NCBI GenBank assembly: GCA_964595365.1
Contig: CAZQQC010000058.1
Coordinates: 1 to 18,125, forward strand
Source: Fen-1258 sp964595365
GTDB lineage: Bacteria; Bacteroidota; Ignavibacteria; Ignavibacteriales; Melioribacteraceae
Direction of reading: 5' to 3'
DNA length: 18,125 bases
Part shown: positions 7,674-15,727 of the stretch, in pieces
Position numbering within the stretch: position 1 is the first letter of the stretch
How the letters are laid out: every line of letters begins with the position of its first letter
Program-made: the position numbers and the translations under genes
The notes under the pieces: model-generated
Told to the model about the DNA's origin: nothing
The model's input: only the letters and a program-made list of their open reading frames with translations
Databases searched by the model: none

Positions 7674-8263
7674 TTTGTACCTCCGCTTTGCGAAAATTGA
7701 TTGATATCTTTTATGATCGAGTTAATGCTATCGAAAGTTGCAGCAATCTTTTCCTTTTGAATTCCGATGGAGACAAGTATTTGATTGACAAAAACTTCAT
7801 CGGCTTTTTCCAGCTGGATATAGTCATTCAATTTTGTTTGCGCTGCAAGAATTACCGCATATGCATCAAGCATTTCCCTATGTTTTTGTTTTAGGCTCAT
7901 CAACAGTATTGTCATTTTTTTTATTTGTTCCTGATCGCCTTCAATAACAGACTGAATATTAGCAGCAAGTTCATTCATTATAGCAGATGCATCTGCATTA
8001 GGTTCATTAAGCTTGAGCCCTGCCTTCTTCTTATATAATTCCATCTGTTTTTGTGATTCGACTTTGATTAGAAGCTCTGCCGATTGGATCTGCAATTGCA
8101 CGTAGTTTTCAATGACATTAAAATATTTTTGCAGGGTCTCCTGGTAAGAAACTAGAGCATTCATTTCCTCGTTGGAAAGTGATTTAACAAACAAAGGCGT
8201 GCCGCAACCATTAAAAAACAAAACCATAGTTAGAGCTGCCACCAAGAGAACATTCTTTGACAT
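7670..8263 (-). CDS. Putative lipoprotein with helical/coiled-coil body
   Basis: The 197-aa product opens with a hydrophobic signal (residues about 4-17) followed by FFNGC, where Cys20 would be the lipidated residue. The lipobox is imperfect at -3 (Phe) and -2 (Asn). The remainder is rich in Q, E, K and L and predicted to be long helices (for example LQIQSAELLIKVESQKQMEL), with no enzyme motif. It would therefore be a membrane-anchored helical protein in the periplasm. An excellent SD sequence, AAGGAG (8270-8275), sits 6 nt before the ATG. It is 41 nt downstream of the 479-aa membrane protein gene and overlaps the following small gene. The function is unknown. Confidence 0.78.
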   Translation of the reverse strand: MSKNVLLVAALTMVLFFNGCGTPLFVKSLSNEEMNALVSYQETLQKYFNVIENYVQLQIQSAELLIKVESQKQMELYKKKAGLKLNEPNADASAIMNELAANIQSVIEGDQEQIKKMTILLMSLKQKHREMLDAYAVILAAQTKLNDYIQLEKADEVFVNQILVSIGIQKEKIAATFDSINSIIKDINQFSQSGGTK

Positions 8264-8304
8264 GTTTTACTCCTTCTATCCAAAAATGTTTTTAAAAATA
8301 AGTT

Positions 8305-9744
8305 TTACTTTTTTTGCCTAAGACTAATAATTGATAATCCCTGATCGATATTTGAGACCGAAGATTCAATAGATACCGGTGGCTTTGTGCTAATTCTTGG
8401 CCCCGTATTTCTTATTTGAATAAATTTACTCAGCAGATCAAACCAAAATGGAGCCCCGAGAGAAATCATAAGAGCTGTAATGAAGAGCCCCCAAAAACCT
8501 TTCTTCCATGGAAAGCTTTGCCCGATTATGTAACCCACTTTCGAGAAAAAACCGGCATCGATCTTTCCAAAAACAACGTAAGAATTTTTACCCGGGGATA
8601 TGCCTCTAACTTTATTGATTGTGATGAAACCGGATTGAGTTGAGTCGTTAAAAATTCCGATGTAATTACGACGCAGTTTTTTATTGACCGCCATCAGAAC
8701 TCTTAGAGAATCTTCATTAAACTTAATCGCATTCTGTTCAAGCGTATCGATCGTCTTGTTTAATTCTAATATTTTATCCAGAACCGTTTGCTTTACAAAT
8801 AGAGAGATATTAAGAGCAAGGCTGTCGTCCTTAGCAATAGATGTAAAATCCCAGCCTAACCCCATTATTGAATTTGCTTTGTTCAAATCTGTCCTAATAT
8901 AATTGAGAGTGCTGTCCAACAATGCTTGCCGGTTTACAGAATCTCCTTCCGAGCTAATTGTAGGTCGATACTTGATAGAATCCTTCGCGATAGCTATTCC
9001 CATAGAAACCATCTGCTCGCGTGCCGTCTTGTCTTTTGAAAGATTTTTAATAATCTCAAATGTGTTGACATTAAAAATTATAGCAAGTACAAATCCGATA
9101 ACCAGAATAATCCATTGCGATTGCCGCTTGTACCATCCGGTTGTTCTATCCATGGTATCGTTGAACCACTGTTCCATAGCAGTCTTAAATTTCTCGATAT
9201 CGTTATTGGCATCACTAATAAATGATGACAACAATTTGACAGTATCACTTTTGGGTATATTTCCTTCGTTGCCCTTCTCAACCAGACCGGCGGTAACGTT
9301 TTCATTGCCATTTTCTTTTTTATCCGACTTCAGGCATTCTTCTAAACCGAAATTCATTTGCTTAAAGATCAATTTGTTTTTATCGCCGTCACCTTTTTCT
9401 TGATCGAATTTTAATTGATTTGTGCTGCCGCCAAACTCCTTAAGGATATCAATCATAATTTTTGAAAAATTCGCGGGAGATATGTATGAAGGTTTACACC
9501 TGGAACTTTTGCTGCTGCTCATATACTTAAAAAGTGCATGATTGTGAAAAGCATCAAGCAGTTTTTTCTTCAAAGGACTCTCAAAATTTTCATCGGTCAG
9601 CATTCTTGTAATTGCCTTCTCCAATTCTTTAGCACGTAAAGTAAAGACTGATGCGATTAATTCTTTAATCATCGTCGCTAGAAAACTGTAAAGACAAAAG
9701 ATAAGCGTTAACCCAACAAACACATCAATAACAATGTTGTTCAT
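8305..9744 (-). CDS. Multi-pass membrane protein of unknown function
   Basis: The 479-aa protein has three clear hydrophobic segments: residues about 4-33, about 209-226 (WIILVIGFVLAIIF) and about 425-450 near the C-terminus (FWGLFITALMISLGAPFWF). Between the first two lies a charged region with a KPSYISPANFSKIMIDIL stretch and a low-complexity K/G/N/E section (residues about 115-165). A conserved-looking WFNDTMDRTTGWYKRQSQW block (193-211) leads into the second segment. A large helical region (about 230-400) lies between the second and third segments. The N-terminal pattern (VFVGLTLIFCLYSFLATMIKE, then an LEKAITRML helix) resembles a hypothetical family scattered in Bacteroidota and Proteobacteria, with no known role. 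A strong SD sequence (GGAGGT, 9751-9756) lies 6 nt before the start. Confidence 0.85.
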   Translation of the reverse strand: MNNIVIDVFVGLTLIFCLYSFLATMIKELIASVFTLRAKELEKAITRMLTDENFESPLKKKLLDAFHNHALFKYMSSSKSSRCKPSYISPANFSKIMIDILKEFGGSTNQLKFDQEKGDGDKNKLIFKQMNFGLEECLKSDKKENGNENVTAGLVEKGNEGNIPKSDTVKLLSSFISDANNDIEKFKTAMEQWFNDTMDRTTGWYKRQSQWIILVIGFVLAIIFNVNTFEIIKNLSKDKTAREQMVSMGIAIAKDSIKYRPTISSEGDSVNRQALLDSTLNYIRTDLNKANSIMGLGWDFTSIAKDDSLALNISLFVKQTVLDKILELNKTIDTLEQNAIKFNEDSLRVLMAVNKKLRRNYIGIFNDSTQSGFITINKVRGISPGKNSYVVFGKIDAGFFSKVGYIIGQSFPWKKGFWGLFITALMISLGAPFWFDLLSKFIQIRNTGPRISTKPPVSIESSVSNIDQGLSIISLRQKK

Positions 9745-9750
9745 AGTACT

Positions 9751-9756
9751 ACCTCC
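9751..9756 (-). promoter_or_regulatory. Strong ribosome binding site of the membrane protein gene
   Basis: GGAGGT with a 6-nt spacer to the ATG at 9744. It is the best Shine-Dalgarno match in the window; most other starts have only weak or coupled signals. Confidence 0.75.
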
Positions 9757-9773
9757 GTTTCCAAGTTTATTCT

Positions 9774-9795
9774 TACTAAGAATTTATTCTTAGTA
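9774..9795. promoter_or_regulatory. Perfect 10-bp inverted repeat, possible operator
   Basis: TACTAAGAAT and its exact complement ATTCTTAGTA are separated by 2 bases (9784-9785). The repeat lies 29 bp upstream of the membrane protein start, in the 154-bp gap after the GH46-like gene. The stem is AT-rich, the loop is too short for a stable hairpin and there is no U-tract, so a dimeric repressor operator is a better reading than a terminator. This is an inference from symmetry and position. Confidence 0.5.
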
Positions 9796-9898
9796 GTAAT
9801 TCTTCGTTCATACAAAAACTTCTTACAATTTTATATTCGAAATCATTCAATTATTGCTCCTATCAACGCAGACACTACTTATATTTTCATAAATGCCA

Positions 9899-10579
9899 TT
9901 ATGCATCGACGACAGTTCCATTTGCTGTTACCGGCAGTTTATCCAGCACCCAATTATCCGCAGCTATCTGGTCTTTGAAACATTGAGTTCTGTAAATTGT
10001 GCGCTGTAAAACCGGATTGTTATGATATTTAAGCCATTGATGCCTTACATCTACATAAGAAGTCGTCCACTTTTTTTCACTACCTCCTTTTGCTGGCGGA
10101 TATTCACCGAACCGTTTACGTAGAAATTGTGGTATGCTGCCCGAATGAACATAGCTGTCGTAAATTACAAGCAGACTTAATGGCAGTTCAAATTTGTTCG
10201 TTAAGAAAAATTCATAAGCCGGGTTGTAATAAGCCAAATCGAAAAATTCATCCTGAGTAGAGCGCATGATTTCATCTTCCCTAGCGGCTGTGCGCAAAAG
10301 ATCTTTGAATGTTTTGTTCTCCACTAATGGCTGCTTGCCAATTTTATCAATGTACTTCGAAAATTGTTCGGAGAAACTTCCGTTGTTGCGGATATACATC
10401 TCTACCAGCTTTGCGAGATTGCTCTGTTCCGTCGTTTGACTGCGCCCGTATGTAATTTGACGCGTGCCGTCCCTACCATCGGCAAGAATTGTAATTTGAT
10501 CGTACTTACCTTCGGGCGTGCCGGTTTCAAAAACATTGACAACTTTTTCGATGAAACGTTTAGTTGAATTGTCAATCAT
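9899..10579 (-). CDS. GH46 chitosanase-like glycoside hydrolase, no signal peptide
   Basis: The 226-aa protein resembles family 46 chitosanases and related lysozyme-superfamily proteins. A helix leads into NVFETGTPEGKYDQITILADGR; E18 is the likely general acid and D34 the likely second carboxylate, separated by about the distance seen between the catalytic pair of GH46 enzymes. ITYGRSQTT (42-50) matches the substrate-loop region that follows. The C-terminal half is helical, with PLSLLVIYDSYVHSG (166-180 region) resembling the family's second lobe. The substrate may be chitosan or peptidoglycan. It lacks a signal peptide, unlike secreted chitosanases, which suggests holin-like, lytic or specialised export. 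The SD sequence GAGGA (10583-10587) is only 3 nt from the ATG. It is the first gene of the four-gene cassette. Confidence 0.7.
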   Translation of the reverse strand: MIDNSTKRFIEKVVNVFETGTPEGKYDQITILADGRDGTRQITYGRSQTTEQSNLAKLVEMYIRNNGSFSEQFSKYIDKIGKQPLVENKTFKDLLRTAAREDEIMRSTQDEFFDLAYYNPAYEFFLTNKFELPLSLLVIYDSYVHSGSIPQFLRKRFGEYPPAKGGSEKKWTTSYVDVRHQWLKYHNNPVLQRTIYRTQCFKDQIAADNWVLDKLPVTANGTVVDA

Positions 10580-11140
10580 TTGTCCTCAGATGCATATTGA
10601 TAAATCTTCTTAGCACTGAAAATAATATGCCGGAAAAAGTTCTGCACGGATGCCCCTTCGCAAAAATTGTATCGTATGTTTCGAGCAGAAGAATGATACC
10701 GGAATAGGGTTCTCTTTTATTCAGCTAACTAAGTTTCAAATGACGGAGACAAAAGTCTCTAACTCATACCCTTCAGTGAGCTTGCCCGCGGTAAGCGGGT
10801 AGAAAGTGAAACTGATTCGGGTCCGTAACAATTTTTATCAATATGCCTTTAGAATTGGTCCCCTGAAAGGCAGAAAAAACTTAAAAAAAAATAAATATTG
10901 TGTCAATAAAAATTATTTAACTGATGTTATACAAGGTTTGGGCTTAACAAACGAATTTTTTGCTGTTATAGAGAAAATATTCGTTATACATTTATATTTT
11001 TTCATTGTAGATCAAACCTTGCTAAATGTGAGTTATTTTAGTTTTCGCTTGAGTGATGGTGCAGCTACTAAAGCAGCAACTATAAGCCGTTAATTGTGTA
11101 ATAATTTTGGTTAAATTTACTCTATACAAAAGAATAACGA
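10580..11140. other. Long intergenic region between the GH46-like gene and the DnaQ-UvrC gene
   Basis: This 561-bp stretch separates two divergently transcribed genes and should hold both promoters; no convincing -35/-10 pair could be picked. It contains the three-hairpin element at 10732-10813. It also holds a 9-bp inverted repeat, CAAGGTTTG (10932-10940) and CAAACCTTG (11013-11021). Between the arms is a GTTATA-type motif repeated at 10926, 10965 and 10983. The right half is strongly AT-rich. An open frame across it (10806-11093, +) has no homology-like features and no SD sequence. Confidence 0.6.
10732..10813. other. Compact multi-hairpin element (candidate structured RNA or MITE/REP-like repeat)
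   Basis: AGTTTCA (10732-10738) pairs perfectly with TGAAACT (10807-10813), enclosing three successive stem-loops. The first is GGAGAC-aaaa-GTCTCT (10745-10760), the second CTCA/TGAG (10763-10780) and the third GCCCGC-ggtaa-GCGGGT (10784-10800), with one G-U pair in stems 1 and 3. The GC-rich third stem stands out from the AT-rich surroundings. The loops do not match tRNA (no TTCRA loop, no 7-nt anticodon loop). No known riboswitch was recognised. It could be transcribed from either strand or be a mobile palindromic repeat. Confidence 0.4.
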
Positions 11141-12805
11141 ATGAAAGAAAATAGATTAATTGAAATTTCATTTGAAGACGCAGAGTATTCGGTTTTCGAT
11201 TTTGAAACGACAGGTACTTCGGCACGCTACGACAAAGTTATTGAGATAGGAATTGTGAAGCTTCGAAAAGGAAAAGTTGTCGATACATTTTCATCATTTA
11301 TTAATCCGGGGCGACCGATTCCGTTTTTCATTACGCAGATGACCGGTATTACAAATTCCGACGTTCAAGACGCACCCTATTTCGACGAAGTTTATTATAA
11401 GATAAAAGAGTTCATCGGCGATTCTATTTTGACTGCTCACAATCTTAGTTTCGATCACTCGTTTCTAAAGCACGAATGCGCCAACTTTGAATTGGAATTT
11501 CCGAAGAATGAAGCAATCTGCACGCTGCGCCTGGCAAGAAGACTTTATCCCCAGTTTACAAGCAAATCACTTGGAAATCTGGTTAAGCAGCTGCACATAC
11601 GGCATCGCAATGTTCACCGCGGACTTGGCGATGCATCAGCCGCCGCAAAAATTCTTGTGCGTATGTTTAAACCTTTGAGGGAAGAACACGGAATTGAAAC
11701 GATAACCGACCTCATAAATTTCCAGCGGATAACATTGAACCCGGCACCGTTCACTATGATCAAGAAAAAGTTGATAGACGACCTGGCAAAAGTTCCGGCC
11801 GACCCGGGTGTGTACTTCTTCAAAAACACGAAAGGAGAAATAATTTATATCGGCAAAGCAAAATCGTTGAGAGAAAGATTAAGAAGTTATTTTCTGAGCA
11901 ATGCATTAAGAAAATCAAAAAAAATTATCCGGCAGGCTTCATCACTGGAATTCAATATAACCAATAGCGAATTGACCGCACTGATTGCCGAAACAGAATT
12001 TGTAAAAATTCACAATCCAAGGTTGAACACGCTTCTTAAAGGATATCCGCGAAGTTATTTCATAAGAATATCGACAATTAAAAAAATTCCTTCGGTCGAA
12101 GTTGCAAGCTCTTTCGATTTTGATGGCAACAATTACTACGGACCCTACGCAAGCCGTGATATCGCAAACTCCTTGAAAGAAATTATTGACAGAACTTTTC
12201 AATTAAGAGAATGTAATGAACCAGAATTCAAGAAAGGACGGAAGTGTTATTTAGCCGATATCGAACGCTGTTTGGCGCCGTGCATCAATAAGGGGATTGA
12301 AGAATTGTACCGGGAAGAAATGAACCGCGTTAACGAATTCTTGTGCGGGCAAAATCAATCTGCCGTAGACCGCCTTCTTAGCCGTATGAAGGAACTCAGT
12401 TCAAAACAAAAGTATGAAGAAGCGGCACAGGTTCGAGACGTTGTTCAACACATTCTTGATCAATTAAACAGATCATCGATCCTATCCGAGCCAATCAATA
12501 AAGCCAACGCACTCATAGAAATAAAAGGACAGATCAAAAACGATTATATGCTCTTACTGGAAGGGAAGATAGTGTTCAAACATTATTTCGAGAAGGAGAA
12601 AGACAATTTCGACAAGAACCTTGAAGATTATTTTGATGGAACAATTAAATCGTTCAAGGAAATAACCGCCAAAGATTTGGAAAGGTTAAAAATATCTTTA
12701 AGCTGGCTTGTCCGTAACCGCGAGAAGATAAAGGTTCACTACTTGAAGAATTATCATTCTTTCTCCGAACTCGCTTCACAATTGATTTTCCAACGATACT
12801 ATTAG
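11141..12805 (+). CDS. DEDDh exonuclease fused to UvrC-like GIY-YIG endonuclease
   Basis: This 554-aa protein joins two DNA repair nucleases. Residues about 14-180 form a DnaQ/epsilon-type 3'-5' exonuclease: FDFETTG (D20, E22), HNLSFD (D105) and NVHRGLGDA (H159, D164), a full DEDDh set. Residues about 215-310 are a GIY-YIG nuclease (GVY 223-225, YIG 236-238, R246). After that come the UvrC-type Cys-containing segment KGRKCYLADIERCLAPCI and a UVR helix pair (about 415-450). The UvrC C-terminal RNase H and helix-hairpin-helix domains are absent, so only the 3' incision half of UvrC is kept, as in Cho. The same fusion order is known in Actinobacteria and Bacteroidota. It probably acts in excision repair alongside a separate full UvrC. 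It stands alone and converges with the DUF1634 gene, with 14 nt between the stops. Confidence 0.92.
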   Translation: MKENRLIEISFEDAEYSVFDFETTGTSARYDKVIEIGIVKLRKGKVVDTFSSFINPGRPIPFFITQMTGITNSDVQDAPYFDEVYYKIKEFIGDSILTAHNLSFDHSFLKHECANFELEFPKNEAICTLRLARRLYPQFTSKSLGNLVKQLHIRHRNVHRGLGDASAAAKILVRMFKPLREEHGIETITDLINFQRITLNPAPFTMIKKKLIDDLAKVPADPGVYFFKNTKGEIIYIGKAKSLRERLRSYFLSNALRKSKKIIRQASSLEFNITNSELTALIAETEFVKIHNPRLNTLLKGYPRSYFIRISTIKKIPSVEVASSFDFDGNNYYGPYASRDIANSLKEIIDRTFQLRECNEPEFKKGRKCYLADIERCLAPCINKGIEELYREEMNRVNEFLCGQNQSAVDRLLSRMKELSSKQKYEEAAQVRDVVQHILDQLNRSSILSEPINKANALIEIKGQIKNDYMLLLEGKIVFKHYFEKEKDNFDKNLEDYFDGTIKSFKEITAKDLERLKISLSWLVRNREKIKVHYLKNYHSFSELASQLIFQRYY

Positions 12806-12819
12806 AAACAAATCGGTCT

Positions 12820-13209
12820 TTACCCCAGACGAAGCGAAAAAATGAATCCCATCGCTATGCTGAGAACAATGATAAAAGCTACAATCATAGTTATCACTGC
12901 AAATTTTTTTTCCTTCAATTTCCAGAATTGAATGATAGAAAATAATACTCTGCTAATCGGAGTAAGAATCAGAATGATAGTGCCGGTATAAAGATACGGC
13001 TTAGCCTCAAGCTTTAGAATATCGTTCCAGAATGCCGGGAGGCTGTCAAAATAGAAATGTGTCGTTTCAACCTGTTCGTGTCTTATGAACAAGAGAAACA
13101 GACCGGCAACAAAAAAAGCCGAAGACAAATAAATACCTATTGCTAGAATTTTTACAATAACGCTTTCAACGTTACCCAACGAGTTTTTATTTAATAAATC
13201 GTTTCTCAT
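12820..13209 (-). CDS. DUF1634 membrane protein
   Basis: The 129-aa product has three predicted membrane spans: about residues 17-42, 72-97 and 103-126. DUF1634 proteins are typically encoded beside TauE/SafE permeases, and this one follows its permease gene by a single base (13210), so they probably form one transport unit. No catalytic motif is seen. It is the last cistron of the ybbR-to-DUF1634 operon. The assignment rests on topology, length and partner gene. Confidence 0.82.
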   Translation of the reverse strand: MRNDLLNKNSLGNVESVIVKILAIGIYLSSAFFVAGLFLLFIRHEQVETTHFYFDSLPAFWNDILKLEAKPYLYTGTIILILTPISRVLFSIIQFWKLKEKKFAVITMIVAFIIVLSIAMGFIFSLRLG

Positions 13210-13210
13210 G

Positions 13211-14083
13211 TTAAAAAATATTTATTCCCAATCCATCTTTTAATCCTTTGAGCAACATCCTAAGCGCTAAGTAAGAAGCGATAACTGTAAAAATTAATTT
13301 TATAGTTTTACTCTTAAAACGATTCATCAACAGACTTCCTAGAGTAGCACCCGTCATAGTGCCAATTGCAACAGGCGCAATAATAAAAAAATTTATAGTT
13401 CCGCTAACGAAGTAAATAACTGCACTGGTTGCTGCAGTCAAACCGATCATAAACTTGCTTGTTGCAACGGCAACTTTCATAGGAATTCTCATCATTGCAT
13501 TCATTGCCGCAACCTTAATTACGCCGCCTCCAATGCCTAACAATCCGGATCCAACTCCGGCAATGAATGAAATAAAACTTCCCGCAAGCGGTTTATGTGC
13601 TACATAATTTATTTCTTTGTTTAAAGCTTTATCAAAGTATTTGCCTTTTATGTTCAGATACGACTCGAGTTTGGCTTTCTCGTTTATTCTTTCTTCGCCA
13701 AAATTAATCTCATCATCATACGATCTGGTTACGTAGGAAAATATTGCCATTGTCATTACAAGAACTCCGAACATGACGCTAATAACCCAACCGGATAAAA
13801 TCAGAGCCAGCGCAGCGCCGGCAAGTGCGCCTAATGTTGTAGAGATTTCAAGAAACATACCGAGGCGCACATTTGTGATTTGCTGCTCTACATAGGTATG
13901 TGCACCTGCAATCGATGTTGCAATTACAGAAACCAAACTTGCAGCAACAGCTTGATGAATCGGAACATTTAAGAGGAGCGCCAAAGTAGGAACTATTATT
14001 ATTCCTCCTCCAATTCCAACCAATGCCCCTAAAATACCTGCGAAAATAGATAGCAAAAAAATTAGGACGTATGTAAAGAGCAT
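13211..14083 (-). CDS. TauE/SafE family membrane permease (sulfite/organosulfur anion type)
   Basis: The 290-aa protein has about eight membrane spans arranged as two repeats. Each repeat starts with the family glycine-rich motif: GALVGIGGGIIIVPTL near residue 20 and GSGLLGIGGGVIKVAAM near residue 180. A short cytoplasmic charged loop with RSYDDEINFGEERINEKAK separates the halves. TauE/SafE members move sulfite, sulfonates, sulfoacetate or other small anions across the inner membrane; the specific substrate is not readable from sequence. The gene starts 3 nt after the S41 protease stop and is followed at 1 nt by its DUF1634 partner. Confidence 0.93.
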   Translation of the reverse strand: MLFTYVLIFLLSIFAGILGALVGIGGGIIIVPTLALLLNVPIHQAVAASLVSVIATSIAGAHTYVEQQITNVRLGMFLEISTTLGALAGAALALILSGWVISVMFGVLVMTMAIFSYVTRSYDDEINFGEERINEKAKLESYLNIKGKYFDKALNKEINYVAHKPLAGSFISFIAGVGSGLLGIGGGVIKVAAMNAMMRIPMKVAVATSKFMIGLTAATSAVIYFVSGTINFFIIAPVAIGTMTGATLGSLLMNRFKSKTIKLIFTVIASYLALRMLLKGLKDGLGINIF

Positions 14084-14086
14084 TAA

Positions 14087-15727
14087 TTATCTCAAGAATT
14101 TGGAATAGCTTTTTAGATTATTCAAAATGTTGTAAGCAGTTGTAAATTGTTTATCAAATTTCAAAGATTCGACTATCCTTCCCTGTCGGCCGTCGCTTCG
14201 TGCAGCTAATTCTTCGCGAATCATGTCAATTATGTCTTCTTTGTACTTTTCAATTTCATTTGTGTGGCTTGCATCAATCCGGCTTTTCTGTCTGGTCAAC
14301 TCGGTAATAAAACCAGTCTCTAGATTTTCTTCTATAGCCGAAGCTTTTAATTGATCAATCAACTTCTCGGAACGCGAAACAAATTCAAATTTCTGGCTTT
14401 GTAAATAATTCACAAATTCATTAAGAAGATATTCCGAAGAGAGTTTTTTTATATCCGTTTGCTGGTTTCCGTTGAAGAAATGAGTAGCAAATCTGAAAAA
14501 CATTCCTTCAGCCAAAAGAGATTGTACCAAATAAGATTTTGATTCATTGCGCACAACCGTGTCCGGCATAATTCCACCGGCAGAGAGCACGGTTCTGCCG
14601 TCATCGGTTTTAAATTCTTTTTGTGCAACAAAAGAATTTTTTTCGAACACCCGATTCTTCTGGGCATAATCGATTTTTTGAATTGACCTGCCGCTGGGCG
14701 TGTAATACCTTGCAGTTGTAATCTTTAACGATGTATTGTAAGACAAAGGAATTATTGTCTGCACAAGACCTTTGCCGTAAGAATTTGTGCCTACTAAAAC
14801 TGCTCTATCATGGTCTTGCAAAGCACCGGCAACAATTTCCGATGCAGATGCAGATCCTTCGTCGATCAGAACTGCTATTTTAATATTGCCTGCAATCGGT
14901 TCTTCGGCACACAAGTAATTTTTTGTGTTGAGGCTGTCCCTTCCTTTTACAGATACAACCAACTTTCCCCTGTTCAAAAATTTTTCGCATACATCAATAG
15001 CAGCATCTAACAAACCACCGGGGTTTCCTCTCAAATCTAAAATTAAAGATTGAATTTCACTTTTTGATTTCAGATCCAGCAATGCTTTCTTAACTTCTTC
15101 ACCAGACGACTGGGAAAATCCACTTAATTTGATATATGCGTTTTTACTATCTGACGGAACAAAGCCATAATAAGTTACGTTTTTCACTTCAATCTCTTCG
15201 CGAACTAAATTGAAAGTAATTTCATCGTGCGCACCATCTCGTTTTACCGATACAGAAATCGTTGTTCCTGGATCGCCTTTTAACATTTCGCTTAGACTTT
15301 CAAAATTTTCTTTTGTAATAGGAACGTTATTTATCTTCGTAATAACATCGCCAATACGCATTCCCTGCCGCTGCGCGCTGAATCCTTCAATCAAATCAAC
15401 TATCGTTACATTATCGTTTCGAAGACCAACCGTAGCGCCTATACCGCCGTACTTACCTTTTGTAATTATGTCGATGTCTTTTTGTTGATCGGCATTAATA
15501 AAATTTGTATAAGGATCCAGCGAACCCAGCATTCCGTTAATACCGGCAAGCATAAATTCCTGGGGGTTCAGTTGATCTACGTAGTTCAGCGCAACTTCTT
15601 TGTAGACGCGGCCAAAAATATCTATGCCTTTGTTGATTTGAAAATATATGTCATTATCGCGGGTAATAAATCCCGAGAATAAAATTATTGCGACAAACAG
15701 TAAAAAAAATTTTTTTATTGAATACAT
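14087..15727 (-). CDS. S41 family C-terminal processing protease (CtpA/Prc-like)
   Basis: The 546-aa periplasmic serine protease has an N-terminal membrane anchor or signal (residues about 5-21), a PDZ domain (about 88-170, with GIGATVGL and GMRIGDVITKINNVPI) and the tail-specific protease core. The catalytic Ser-Lys dyad is visible: S294 in GSASASEI and K319 in GTNSYGKG, with Q323 four residues later as in B. subtilis CtpB. LRGNPGGLL (232-240) is the preceding core motif. A helical extension of about 150 residues follows the core. CtpA proteins cleave substrates at or near the C-terminus and regulate envelope proteins; the target is unknown here. The ATG abuts the tmk stop (TAAATG), with GAGG at 15734-15737 as the SD sequence. 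Confidence 0.95.
   Translation of the reverse strand: MYSIKKFFLLFVAIILFSGFITRDNDIYFQINKGIDIFGRVYKEVALNYVDQLNPQEFMLAGINGMLGSLDPYTNFINADQQKDIDIITKGKYGGIGATVGLRNDNVTIVDLIEGFSAQRQGMRIGDVITKINNVPITKENFESLSEMLKGDPGTTISVSVKRDGAHDEITFNLVREEIEVKNVTYYGFVPSDSKNAYIKLSGFSQSSGEEVKKALLDLKSKSEIQSLILDLRGNPGGLLDAAIDVCEKFLNRGKLVVSVKGRDSLNTKNYLCAEEPIAGNIKIAVLIDEGSASASEIVAGALQDHDRAVLVGTNSYGKGLVQTIIPLSYNTSLKITTARYYTPSGRSIQKIDYAQKNRVFEKNSFVAQKEFKTDDGRTVLSAGGIMPDTVVRNESKSYLVQSLLAEGMFFRFATHFFNGNQQTDIKKLSSEYLLNEFVNYLQSQKFEFVSRSEKLIDQLKASAIEENLETGFITELTRQKSRIDASHTNEIEKYKEDIIDMIREELAARSDGRQGRIVESLKFDKQFTTAYNILNNLKSYSKFLR

Noticed and set aside
8903..9403. 166-aa plus-strand open frame opposite the membrane protein gene
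   Set aside because: Antisense shadow of the 479-aa gene, which has a strong SD sequence and clear membrane spans.
10732..10813. tRNA gene
   Set aside because: The 7-bp outer stem suggested one, but the loop sizes, the absence of a TTCRA T-loop and the absence of a 7-nt anticodon loop exclude it.
10806..11093. 95-aa plus-strand open frame
   Set aside because: Low-complexity K/N/I/F composition, no SD sequence, no domain pattern, and it overlaps the hairpin element.
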